64,000 nt of DNA from positions 1,333,257 to 1,397,256 of the forward strand of contig VWZF01005181.1 in the NCBI GenBank assembly GCA_013396755.1. The letters are read 5' to 3'. A program made the position numbers and the translations under genes. The DNA comes from Sclerurus mexicanus. Taxonomy: Eukaryota; Chordata; Aves; Passeriformes; Furnariidae. Within the stretch, counting starts at the first letter, position 1. Every line of letters begins with the position of its first letter. This document shows positions 12,048 to 23,800 of the stretch, in pieces. The notes under the pieces are model-generated. The model was not told the DNA's origin, did not search any database, and saw only the letters and a program-made list of their open reading frames with translations.

Positions 12048-15000
12048 TTTCCAAGAAATATAGACAAAGTGTTGTGACAAGTGAGCTCTGTGAGAGATTG
12101 GAAAGAGAAGAGTATCTCAGTCTGGATTGTTCTTCTTGCCTTTCCTTTTGCCCTGTCTGGTATGATAATCTGAATCATCTAAGTGAAATGGTACCATGGA
12201 TGAAATGTAGTTTCAAAGAAACACACAGATACCTCATGCCTCAGTTAATTTGTATCGAAAGTCCCTGTCTGAACAGCAAAATCCAGGCTTTTGTAGGAAT
12301 CTCATATGGGGAAGGTTAGTCATGGACTTTCTCATGTTTCACATCTCCCAGTCGTTTCGACTCTGGGAGACAGGGATGCCAAAAACTTGCAAAGACTGGC
12401 CAATTTACTTTTTATTCCCTGCAGTGCATTACAGTGCTCACAGGTGAGAAGAGGAAGTGCTGCATTTAGGAAAAAGCATCAGTATCCATGATACTGCTGC
12501 ATCACGTACAGGTGAAGTACACACAGTATGCAAAGGTCAGACCTGACTAACTGGATTGCTGGTTTCTGGAATATACTTCTCACAAAAGCCATATTTACAT
12601 TTTGTTGAATTACAGTTGTATTTCGGACAAAGACTGAATTTATTTATAGATAATGTGCTTTATAGTGAAAGTGTGCATCAGTATTGAAGACAAAAGAAAT
12701 GACTGTATAAATACTCTGAATTGTACCTTTTGTTAGATGTAGTTGTTAAATTTACTGATATTTAAAATACTGAAGATAAATGTTTTGAGGCAGAACATAT
12801 ATTATTATTTGTGTTTTTGAAGTAGGATTACAAAGTCAGAAAAACAGCAAGTACATACAGTGGCCTCCTTCATAAACCTAGCGGACTAACTTAACCAGGA
12901 ATCAAAGCCACCACTTCCTGCTTAAACTTTGGAAGACTGTATAACTAGATGCTATAAGCAAATCTAAGTGTCTGGCATGATTATGAATTTCCAGATGGGT
13001 GGGTAGCATACAGCACAGTTCAAGTGCTTGCCTCTAATATTCACATGCTATTAGTGTCATTTAAAACAGGGACGGAATTAGACTTGCCTGGGGAATTAAG
13101 GATGTTCCACCAGGAATTAAATACTCCCGTGGATGGAATTCAGTGTAGCAACAGCCAGTTGGGGTGTATAACCTTGGTAGACTTGGCATATTAAGTTTCT
13201 CTATTGTACAGTTCGCTGTGTGATACTTGAGTAAGTATTGCTGCCCTACAGATTTGGACGTGCTCCACTCCCCCAGTAATTCTCTGTTTCCACAATCATC
13301 TGTATACTCTTAGTGTGTCCTGGAAAGGACGGTCTCCTCTGAGTAAGCTGCCAGCTGGCCAGTAGATAATACACAGGCATTAGCTGCCACAAGGGAAAAT
13401 CAGGGTGAAATTAGTCATTTAGAATACTTTGGCACAACAAAGTTCTGAACCCCTGGTGAATGTAGTATGTTTAGATACAGTAGTGTTATTCTACCAGTTA
13501 AGTGCCAAAGAGCCAACTTAAAGTAAAGTTAGACCTCTGAAAATAGATTGTATTAAGAAGAGCTGGTGAAATTCTGCTAGTGAAAGTACATAAATGATGT
13601 AAGCATGCCAGATACTGTGTTAAATATTATAACACTAGTATGGCACGAGACCTTTTGCACATATTCTTCTCAGGTTCCTGGATTTGGCTAAAAAAGGAGC
13701 TTGATGAACCAGAAAAAACATGTTTCACTTTCAGTCCTTCCCTCCTGAGCATGGTCCTAACAGGGATGCCATTGAGTATCACGTTCCCAAAATAAATGCT
13801 AATGTAGTGACATCCCAACACATCATAACAGAAATTTCTTAATGCAATGGGAGTTAGTCATCTTATGCTGTGATTTAACTGAATTGCTCATCTCCTTATT
13901 TTGAAGAATATGTATATTACAGAATCAGTGCCCTGAGCCATGCTTGTTGATAGTGCTGATTCAATGCTCATGTTACTGCTCAGAAAGATGTACCTTCTTC
14001 TTTAGGGAAAGAAATAAATATGTAGAATGGTTCTATTTCCACAGGATACGTAACTGACAGACCATGGGGAAGGTATTTTATATCTTCTCAATATCTCAAG
14101 TGTTAAATCCAGATACATCTATAACATATGAACTCTATACTATCCGTATATCTGTAACTGGTCTCTCTGACAATTAAAGGAAGTCCATAGAAGAATCCAA
14201 CTTCATCTTATACAAGAAAGTAGTCTGCTGTAATACAGAATTTTATCTAGTTTCAGACATATGACTTCATTAAATAATTCTTATTTATCACTAGAGTAAT
14301 AGGGAGTCCATATAAACTTAGCCAAGTGGAAATAGTATTGTGAACTTTTCATCTGAATTCAGCTGGTAAGGGAGAAAACTGTGGAGTTGTAGTAAAGATC
14401 TATGTTAACTGGAGGCATTTTCTGAAGAAGTTTCTTCCGTCTATCTGATGGGAGTATGAAAGTTAAATTGTCATCTGAATAATCTGCAGGGAAGAGAACC
14501 CTAAGAGTGTTCAAACCTTAGGAGGTTTTTTTTCCCCCCCTCTGTTTTGTTTTGTTCTGTTTCATTTAAAATTAGATTATGCTGAGGTCATATGAATAAA
14601 GGAATATTTTTCCATTTATTTTTCTTGACCGGGCAAGATAAAACCTACCTACAGTTAAGATTGGAGCTGGCTGTGTATCATTCATCTACCTTGGATTTTA
14701 TGCTGCAGAGATTTATGCCATATGCAGGAGGAATCCAACTGGTGCTGACAGCAGGTCACCTGCTGCCCTGGCCTGCAAGCCACTGTTTGAGAAGTCCTGG
14801 TAAAAGGATGATGGAGATCAAATGTCAACTTGTCACAGATCACATTCCAAGAAACTGGAGCTCCCTGCACGTATTGCAGCTTTTCAGTTGCATCTGAAAT
14901 ATCTGGTATCTTGTACATAGAGAACAACAAAATTACTTGCAAATGATGTTGGTGTTTTATTTCTTTTGTACCAAAATACTGGCATTTCGTTTCACACAGA

Positions 15001-15720
15001 AACCTCATTTAATGATTGATGTTTCAGGGAAAATCTGAAGGGGGTTTTCTCAGGGTTGCATAGTACTTGAAGAAAAATCTACGAAGAAAAGGATAAGGGA
15101 AGTCTAGGTTATTTGTTTTAAGTAATATTTCTTAACTAGTCAGATATCCTTTATATTATTACTTTGTGCTTTATGCGTAGAGATTCTTCTGTATGGGGAA
15201 AAACTAGAAAGCAGAATGCTCTGAAAGATCATCCTCATCCATCTTTGTCCCCTTTATGCTTGCACAACAAAAGCTTAGGAGTGCTTTAAGTATAAATGGT
15301 GGTAATGTACTGATGGGAATACTTTCAAAGTGGACAACACAGCCTGAATGAAGCCCAACACTTAAGGGCATGAAGCCTGTGATTAATCCTTAGATCCTCT
15401 TTCTCATATGTAACACTGTATGCACTTTAAAGTCTAGGAAGGTAGTTTGAAATGATGGGAGCTCTTATGCAATAAAGATTTATCAAACGGTGTGTATTTG
15501 CAGGTAGGGAAGTGACAAGCGCCAGGATGTATTGAGGTATGAAATAATTTCCAGGTATTTGAGGAGTACTGCTAGGAAACTGCATCAGGGAAAAAGGCTT
15601 TCCCTGAAGTTTGGGAAACATGGGAAAAAAGCTGGGCCAGAAAAAAAAAAAAAAAAGGAAAACAAATTATCCTTTTTGCTTTGCTGGGAATCTTCTTCCA
15701 GAGTCTGTGAGATGCTCCTA

Positions 15721-15754
15721 TTTTTTTTCATATCCCCCCCCGCCCCCTTTTTTT
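15721..15754. repeat. Pyrimidine tract (T8 / C8-G-C5 / T7)
   Basis: T8, a short CATAT spacer, eight C, one G, five C and seven T follow one another. On the plus strand the segment is almost purely pyrimidine. It lies about 65 bases after an A16 run. Such tracts are prone to slippage and sequencing error. Confidence 0.75.
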
Positions 15755-16072
15755 CTTTGCTCTTAAAAGTACTGTCTGGTTTTCAGTGTTTCTTTCTTTT
15801 TGTCCGAGGAGACAATATTTTGGGATAGGAAGTGTCCTTTTGCTCTGGATTTGTGTGATGTCGGTTTACTGTTCAGAAGTGCAATTTGTCAAAAACTTTC
15901 TAGCAACTTGTGATCATCTGTAGAAATGCTGTTTGCTACCAGCATCCTCTGCTTTTTACCATTGCTGTTTCCAATGCTGACAACTTGTTACTTTGAGAAG
16001 ATAATTTATTTTTTTTAAGAAAATGAAATGATTGATCCTACCAGTATTTGATAATTGATGGCTGTATTTTTC

Positions 16073-16162
16073 CCATATACTGTGTAGTTATTCCTATACT
16101 AGCTATGGTATTCATTACCATATACTGTGTAGTTATTCCTATACTAGCTATGGTATTCATTA
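16073..16162. repeat. Exact 45-bp tandem duplication
   Basis: Two adjacent 45-bp units start CCATATACTGTGTAGTTATT at 16073 and 16118 and look identical base for base. The length is a multiple of three, so the open frame that runs across it shows a doubled 15-residue stretch, but there is no sign that this frame is a gene. Identity of the copies means either a very recent event or an assembly artefact. No N marks the seam. Confidence 0.85.
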
Positions 16163-17104
16163 CCCTTTTGGATCCCAAGCTACTATTCATGGCAAAGACA
16201 AGAATCTGCACAAGAAAATGTGGACTTGATTAATGTCCTTAATTACACTGCACTGGACCAAAGGGTAATATTTCTTACTGTCTTCTGTTAATAATCAGTT
16301 ATGTCTCAAGGTACTTGGATCAATAACCTATATTTTTTTCCTTGGGCACTGTGCTTATTGTATTAGTATGAGAGTATTCAGATGAAGAAGACTGCAAATG
16401 TTAACTAAAATTCTTTAAAAAATGTATTATTAATTTGCTAAAAGTTTGTCGAATTTGAGACATTCAAACAGCTCAGCAGCTAGAATTTTTTTAACAGAAT
16501 ATTTCTTCGAGGATATCAGCCAGCTCTGCAGCGTGCAGGGACATTAAGCAGAGAAATATTTTATATAGGCATGTGTTCATTTCTTGACCATTGGCCTGGT
16601 AAGGCACAAGCTTTGTGCTAGAGCAGCTCTTGCATTAAGCAACTGTGGACTCTCAGGAGTCCACACATATATTACTTTAGGTATAGCACTGTGTCAACAG
16701 CACTTCAGCCTGGGGCAGTGGGAGCTTAGCCTGTGTGTTGTGCCCACATACAGACATGATTTAAGCTGGTTGTCCTTTGGCTTCAACTGTAAATTCCAGG
16801 TTAACTGTGTGGTAGTCAGCAGTCTTCTTTGTATGCTTTGGTAGTGTGCACTGCTGCGGGCTCCCTGCACTGAGTCTCTTCCTGTTGTTGTTCATCCTCT
16901 GAGGTTTGTCAGCAGAGCCTCTATATCCATCGCTAAGTGAATTATTACTATGATGTGCCTTTAATTTCTTGGACAGCCTCACAGAGCCAAGGTGACAGGG
17001 AGAGGGAATCGAGCTTCCATGGGCTTCCATTCACCCCCATAAATTTGAGTACTGTGCTGTGTACCTATTTATATGCATGTCCTAACTGCAGCCATAATAT
17101 TGTC
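16163..17104. other. Non-coding stretch, no gene seen
   Basis: Unique sequence with no supportable gene. The frames at 16584-16844 (+) and 16761-17030 (-) overlap each other on opposite strands and have no recognisable domain. Confidence 0.55.
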
Positions 17105-17366
17105 TCAAGGACGGTTGTCAAGTGGACCTCAGTGGCAGGACAAGGAACAATGGGCACAACATGGGAAATTGTGTCTGAATATGAGGAGAAACTTCTTTAC
17201 TTTGAGAATGACAGAGCAGTGGAATGGGCTGCCCAGAGAGGTTGTGAAGTGTCCTTCTCTGGAGATACTAAAAGTCTACCTGGATGTGATCCTACTTTAG
17301 CGTGGGGCTTGGATTAGGTGACCTCCAGGTATCCCTTCCAACCCCAACCAATCTCTGATTCTGTGA
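17105..17366 (+). mobile_element. CR1 LINE 3' fragment, plus strand
   Basis: Blocks typical of a CR1 3' end follow in order: GGCAGGACAAGGAACAATGG, ATGAGGAGAAACTTCTTTAC, GACAGAGCAGTGGAATGGGC, TGCCCAGAGAGGTTGTGAAG, CCTTCTCTGGAGATACTAAA, GGATTAGGTGACCTCCAGG, CCCTTCCAACCCCAACC and the tail GATTCTGTGA. It is 5' truncated to about 260 bp. The subfamily differs from the element at 4.7 kb, being closer to the form with CTTTACTTTGAGAATGACAG. Small changes in each block indicate an old insertion. The two plus-strand open frames at 16937-17317 and 17073-17300 run through it and are repeat-derived. Confidence 0.88.
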
Positions 17367-20268
17367 TAATCCTGACAACCGACAGTCTGCTCTTTGCTCC
17401 CTGCAATGTTAAATCATCAAGGCTAAACCTTGTGTTGTTGTTAGTTTTGTGGAGAGTGGAAGGAAAAGAAATCCCTGAAGTGAAAGTGATAGGATGTGGA
17501 TAACAGATTTTAATTGCTGCTTTCTCAGACTGTCTGCAGTCTGGCTAAAACAGATTTTCCTGCTGATTCGTATGAAAGAATACAACATTTTAAATATTGA
17601 TGCGTATGTGAAGGCATTCTAAAGGGCCCAGAGGGCCCTATTCAATTGTATTTTTCTGATGGTATTAGTTATGTTTTTTCAAATTGGCAGCCACTGGATT
17701 CCAGTCCAGGACACCTTCCCTCCTGACCATTGCTATTCCCTAGGCAGTGTGGGTGTCTGATCTTCTTCCTGCTGGCAGCTGAATATTTTAGGTGTGTCAC
17801 TACCATAAAACCAGAACGAATAGATTTATTTTTTTTTCTCTTTTTGTTTTGTTCAGTCTTTGATTGATGAACTATTTAACTTGAGCCAGGACATAAGTAT
17901 TTTATTTTTGAACTACAAAGATACTCAGCAACTGGGTTTTTCAAGCTTTAAGTTAACTGAAGTAAAATTAATCACCAAAATGCTTGAAGTTTATTATATC
18001 AATTTTACAGGGATTTTTAAAAATGTTTTTCAAGTAGAAAACATGGAACTTTTTTTTTTTACTGCACTTGGATTCACAGTCATGTTAGTCAGCCTGACCC
18101 GTTTTGTGTAAACACCTTATGCACCCTTCTCTCAAATTGCCCAACACTTTAACCATGTGATTTCAACAAGACAGCCATCTCAAGGCTTCTTGATGTAAAG
18201 ACATTTTAAACAAGTTCAAAGGGTTAACCCACAGGACAAGAGAAAGGATATTTCGGTATCTGAGACTTCAGTGGGAATGATTTACCATGAACAGAAGAGC
18301 ATATCTCAAAAGTAATCTTTTTATCTGTCTCTGCCTCCAGAAAAATTTATGGTGATGTAAGGATACCTACAATGGCACAATTTACATGGCACCTTTTGGC
18401 TGATGAGAAATAGCAGTTTCAAAATTACTAAAGAGATTAGCAGTTTTAGCTTTGTTTTCAAAAATAATGTACTCATAGAATTACTAGCAGTTTTTTCTGG
18501 CTTAGTCGTTTCACTAAGGCATTTATTACGTGTATGTCATAACCCAAAATAATAATGCAAATAGAAGTCTTATTAATCGGTGGTTTAAGTTTTAATGCTC
18601 TTTTGGTTTAGCTTTTTTAGGTCTTTAAAATGAACTTGGCAGCTTCATGAGTTATTGCTTAACACAGCTTGAAGATGTGCTACGTGATTCTATGCTGTCT
18701 GGTATAACTGGCAAAACTAAGTGCAAAAAAGGCACAAGTGTAGTTTCTTAAGTATCAGTGGGGCATTGAGACTTAAATCCTATTGATATTTCACTCAGAC
18801 TTTAGGTTCTAAATGCCCAGATTTTGTGAGTCAATGGCATTTGAACTTGTAGGACACTTAAATGCTCAGTTTTATTTCCCTCCTTTGCTCTGAGTTCAGC
18901 TCGGGTATTTTAGATGTAAGAACCTAAATCCTGGTCCCATGCAGAGTTAGTACAGTTAAGATGGCTTGAAACATAAACTTTTTGGAAAAACTGATAGATT
19001 TCTCCAGATACTCCTGCAGAGGTTTCTAAGTTATCAACAGAGAAATTTTCATGAAAATAAAGGAGGGCACTTTGGAGTGGTGTGGTATTAGGATGGCCTG
19101 GTATAGGACACTCACACAGCAAAGGGAGTCCTTGGTTCAGTCAGATGCTCTTCCTCAAGACAAGCAGCCCAGCATACCTTTGCTACTGTTGTGGGGGAAC
19201 ATTTTCATCACAAAGCACTTGATTTGGGAATTATCTGTGCAACAGATTTTTTTATTTTCTTGTTTGGGGCTAGGAGGACAAAAAGAAGTCATTGGCAAGA
19301 AGTCGCTGCTTTTATGGTAGTAAGGGCTTTCTTATTTTTCTTTTTTATTATTATTATTTTTTAATCCATAAATATTTTGCCTCTTATTCTCCTAGTATGA
19401 AGGAATACGCTGGGGTTCCTAGTGAAAGGCCTCCTGTACTTTAAGGGTAAAGAGACAAAATGTTAACCTACACCCATCTACCCTCACAGAGAAAAGCTAC
19501 GCTCTTTCATGTCAAGGTTTTGTAAAAACAGCCATAATGTCTTTATGTTTCTGTATTCCAACATCACTTTTTCATTCAGTTTTCATTGCTGTGACTCCGC
19601 TACCACTGTTGAACAATTTTGTGTGTCCTCAGGAGGTGCATCCTTCAGAAAGGCAATGGTAAAGATCAGTTATATTCTCTGTGACCTTTTGGTTTATCAT
19701 TTTAAATGACCTGCAGCAGACTCTGCCTCAGGCATGCAGTTGTTTTGTGGCACAGTGGTTCCAAATGTTAGTATCTGTTTTCATTCTGCACGTATTTTGC
19801 ATGTAGCTGTTAGTTTAGGTGGAGATGGGGAAATCTGGTGTGTACCTCAAGGGGATTTGATTTTAGGTGAGACTAGCTAATGAAATAAATTGTATGGTGT
19901 TAATTGCTATGTAACACTGTATATATCACTTCTATGGTGACTATAGGCCATATCAAGGATACTACAGTCAAAATCACCCAGATTAATGAAGAATGAACAG
20001 GACAAGCACAGCAGTGGTGGAACCAGAGCTGGCTTCATCAGGCAGCAACCCAGTAACACACACCGATTTTTCTGCCCTGAAAGACTTATAACAGGTAGAC
20101 TAAATTAACTCAATGAACTTCTACAGGAATGGTGCATAGACTCAGGAAATGCTACCTGTATATATATGTGTATTTATCAAAGGACCAGGAAGAATAATGG
20201 TAGTTAACTCTGTTGGAAAATGTGGGACCTACCCGTGATGTAAATGGCATGGAATAAGGGGTGGAAAC
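17367..20268. other. Non-coding stretch, no gene seen
   Basis: AT-rich unique sequence. A small inverted repeat of GGGCCC lies near 17623-17640 and a short (ATT)n run near 19347-19357. No open frame here carries anything recognisable. Confidence 0.55.
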
Positions 20269-20838
20269 TGTCCTGGTTTTGGCTGGAATAGGTTTAATTT
20301 CCTTTCTAGGAGCTGGAACAGCGCTGTGTTTTGGATTAACTATGAGAATAACGTTGATTACACACTGACTTTTTTAGTTGCTCCTGTGCAATCCTTACCC
20401 TAAGTCAAGGACTTTTCAGTTTCCTATGCTCTGCCAGTGAGGAGGTACACAAGAAGCGAGGAGGCAGCACAGCCAGGACAGCTGACCTGAACTGTCCAAA
20501 GGGATAGTCCACACCATAGGGTGTCATTTTCATTATATAAACTGGGCAAGTTGACCAGGAGGTGCTGATCAATACCCGGGAAAGGACTGGGCACCAGTCA
20601 GTGGGAGGTGTCCCATTATGTTGTGCATCACTTGTCTTTCTTGGGTTTCCTTCCTTCTTGTGTCTCCTTTTCAATACAAATATTATTATTATGTTTCAGT
20701 TTATTTCAATTATTCAGTTGTTCTAAGCTCACAGGTTTTACCTTTTTCCAATCCCACTCCCATTCCACTGGGTGTGGAAGAGGAAGTGAGGGAGCAGCTA
20801 TGTGGTACTTAGTTGCTGGATGGGGTTAAACCACAATA
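20269..20838 (+). mobile_element. Solo LTR of an endogenous retrovirus (avian, ERVL-like)
   Basis: The segment starts TGTCCTGGTTTTGGCTGG and ends GGGGTTAAACCACAATA, with interior blocks GTCAAGGACTTTTCAGTTTC, GCTCTGCCAGTGAGGAGG, CAGCCAGGACAGCTGACC, TATATAAACTGGG, GTGCATCACTTGT and ATCCCACTCCC. I recognise this as an LTR widespread in bird genomes, about 570 bp long. The expected terminal TG is intact; the expected terminal CA reads TA. TATATAA at 20534-20540 would be the LTR's own TATA box. There is no retroviral internal sequence on either side and no partner LTR, so this is a solo LTR left by recombination. I could not find matching target-site duplications (left flank GAAAC, right flank ACTTC). 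The ERVL-like class assignment is from memory. The open frames inside it are not genes. Confidence 0.8.
20534..20540 (+). promoter_or_regulatory. TATA box of the solo LTR
   Basis: TATATAA followed by ACTGGG lies in the middle of the LTR, where this family's U3 promoter sits. Whether it still starts transcription cannot be told from sequence. Confidence 0.45.
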
Positions 20839-23800
20839 ACTTCAATTGTGGAAACATTTACACAGATTATTTTGGGTCTGACTAATTGGTAATTAGCTAA
20901 AATCCTTTGATAATCACCAATGAGACTTGCATGCCTTTCTGTAGGAAAAACGCTACAAACACTAAAAGGCTTTGGGGTTTTAATATCTTTGCAAAAGAAC
21001 CCTTTGAGCAGGTGAAAAGGCTGTGTAGTGCTCAGGGAAGGTCATTAAAGTTTTCAATTTAAATTGATTACAAGGAAATGATATGCCAGAGGAAAAAACA
21101 ATAGATAAAAAGAAGTGTCCTAGATGGCAAGAGAAGATGAATGCTGTATGTTTTCCCCACCTCAGATTGTCCGTGACAAAGTATGATTGTCTAATATCTC
21201 CAGATGAGGAGGCTAATACAAGGCCATAAATCACAGTGAACAGCTTTTCAAATAATAAAGCAGTCTGCCTTCTCACTAATAGGCCCCAAGTTAGGGCCCT
21301 GAAATATTGAAAATAAGGCGAGCACTGACCTCTGTGTGGGTGACAATGACTTTTGCATAACCTGTATTCCCACATTGTCTGGGGAGACAGCTGAGAGCTC
21401 GGCGTATTGCAAATACAGCGAATTTGTAGCCTGCTTGTTAGTTACTTATATGTAGAGATTAAGAAGAAAACTGTGGAAGATGTGTTGGTCTTGTATGGTT
21501 TAGCCAACATTTGTTATTTGCACTCATATAAACCATATACGTATAGAACTTGGTTTCTGGAAATATTGTTTGTTGTATGATTAGATTTCCATGCTTCCAG
21601 AGAAAATTTTCAAGGTGGAGCTGATGCTCATGCATGAGACATCGTTATTGTATTTCTCTTTCCCTTCTGTCTCCTCCCTTGCCCAGCCTTACTGACTCAG
21701 AATCTGAGACACAAAATGTGCTTTTTCATATGAGAGGCTTGTATGACATATAAGACCATATATAAGCTCTAACAAAATGCTTATCTGAGTCTTTTCTTCC
21801 CATAGTTAAAATTTGAAAGAATCCAGGCAGAGAACAGCAGAAACAAAAAGTGTGAGAGAAATATATTCATAGTCTGTGGGCATTTTGGAAAAATTAAGCT
21901 GTCCCATTCTCTCTGAAATAATTGCCTCAATGGTGGAAGGAAATTATTAGCCTTGTTTTAAGCAAAAGCAAATATCTTGAATGATGACAATGTGCTAGGA
22001 TTTACGTAGGGCCAACACCCTAATAGTTTCACTGGTGGAAAAACACACAGGTACAAATATCAGATATGGGTTTTGTAATTAAAATTTCCCTTTTAAAAAA
22101 ATTTCTATATAAATATCTAGTTAAAAGGAAGCATCTTTGCTTTCTTTCAATTGCGACAGAAAATTGAGAAGCAAAGCATTTCCTTCTGATACAGGTATAT
22201 TTGTATGCCTTTGTTTTAATTATTGGAACTTGGAGTTTGTAAAAAACTCCCAAAACTTGGAATGTATTTCTTTTCAAACAGATTAAAAATACTGAAATAT
22301 AGCAAATCTTGTTTAATTTTTTTTAGCCCTTATGTTTCTGAAGTTAAGAATTTCGTCTTGAGTTCAGTGAAAAATGTTATCATTCTCCAAAAATCAGTAA
22401 AAATAGTAGATGTTCACAGTTAAATAATAGCTACAAAGTAGAGGAGACAATTTGCCGAAATTTGAAATTTTAGTACATCCTCACTGCAAGATTGAAGAGA
22501 TGAAATGTATTGCTACAAACAGGATTTTTAAAATGGAACTGAAACAAAATACCTTGGTGACTGTTGGACTTTATAGCAATGGTACCAGTTAATGTACAAA
22601 ACCTTTGAAACCTGAGGAGCTGAACAATGTTTGCCTTACAGTACTTGTTATCTTAGCAACTAACTATATTGGATTAATATTAATTGGAATAATTTGATGG
22701 ATAACTCAGTGGGACAAGGGGACCACTTGATTCTCTTTTGAGCCCTCCTGTTATTTAACTGCTCTGCTTTGAGTACTTTTGTTGCATCTAAAATAGATAG
22801 AATCTTTCCCAGTCTAAAATGCATTTAAATTCACTTTTTTTTTTCCAGCGCTAGCAGATGAAATCATTATTTTAGACTCTCTGAGAATGTAATACCTATA
22901 TAACTTAAGGGGGTAGGAGAATAGGAGGACCAGCTAGCTTCAACAGAAGCAGCTCCACTGAGTGCACGTGTAAAACAAATACTGCTAGGACAAAAAATTA
23001 CTTTGTATTCTAATCATGATCATATTTCCTGTTGTCAGTTGTACAAAAGCAGTGCATCAAACATCCAAATGAGTTGAGATGTGTTTTGCTGATTACTGCA
23101 GCAGATGGTACATCTCAATTAGGGAAAAATATTTTCTGTTGGCTTATTATACTTTTAAATTAAATTCAGTTTGAGTGGAAGATCAAACATAACAAAACAA
23201 AGGATTTTTTTCTTGTTCTTTTATCATCAGGCTGTGGATTTGACAAAATAGTAATGTATTATTACATTAAGTAGTAACCATGAATGGCAAACAAACTGCT
23301 TATTCTATGACATTTTTTCCCATTATGATGATGTAACAAAATAGTTTAAGAGCTGAAACTTGGTAGGAGAAATTAATTTAGTTTGATTTGCACAGAAGTT
23401 ACCTGAGATGTGAGGGGATAGTGGAAAACACATCAATTGTGCGGGAGAATAAAGCAGCAGGCTGTCCAAGAGGTGACAGTATGTGCCACTGCCTTGCTTG
23501 AAGGGCAGCTGGTTGTACAAGGGATTATCTGACTGCGAGTTTTACAAGATGTGATTTATTTTGCATCTAATTTTTAGAAAAGTACTGGTTGGCATAGTGA
23601 AACTCCTTAGGTCACTTACCAGATGTAGCAGGCACACTGTCATGAAGAGAACAGTAGCGAAATATAAAAATATTAACTTCTTGTGTTTGCTTATTTTGCA
23701 AAACAACTAGTACCAGGGCCACAAAACTGAATTGAGGAATTACACTTATATCTGTTTCATTTGATCCTAAACTGCTTTCATGTGGAATACAGTTTTCTAT

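Larger units (their letters stand above)
5670..16072. other. Non-coding stretch, no gene seen
   Basis: Unique AT-rich sequence with scattered short frames. The longest, 6669-7040 on the minus strand (123 codons), has no recognisable domain and no supporting splice context. A T14 run lies at 9817-9830. A cluster of TAAT/ATTA cores lies at 11991-12047. A16 at 15641-15656 is followed by an alternating T8/C8-G-C5/T7 tract at 15721-15754. The block around 8700-9650 is somewhat richer in G+C than its surroundings, but I recognise nothing in it. Confidence 0.6.

Noticed and set aside
16937..17317. 126-codon plus-strand open frame
   Set aside because: Its second half is a CR1 3' fragment, its first half has no recognisable content, and there is no splice support.
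20980..21375. 131-codon minus-strand open frame
   Set aside because: No recognisable domain and no splice or promoter context. It overlaps a possible non-coding element, and a frame of this length is expected by chance in 64 kb.
22835..22895. Strong polypyrimidine-CAG acceptor followed by a short frame
   Set aside because: The frame ends in a stop after about 13 codons and there is no good donor. It could be a terminal exon, but nothing else supports it.
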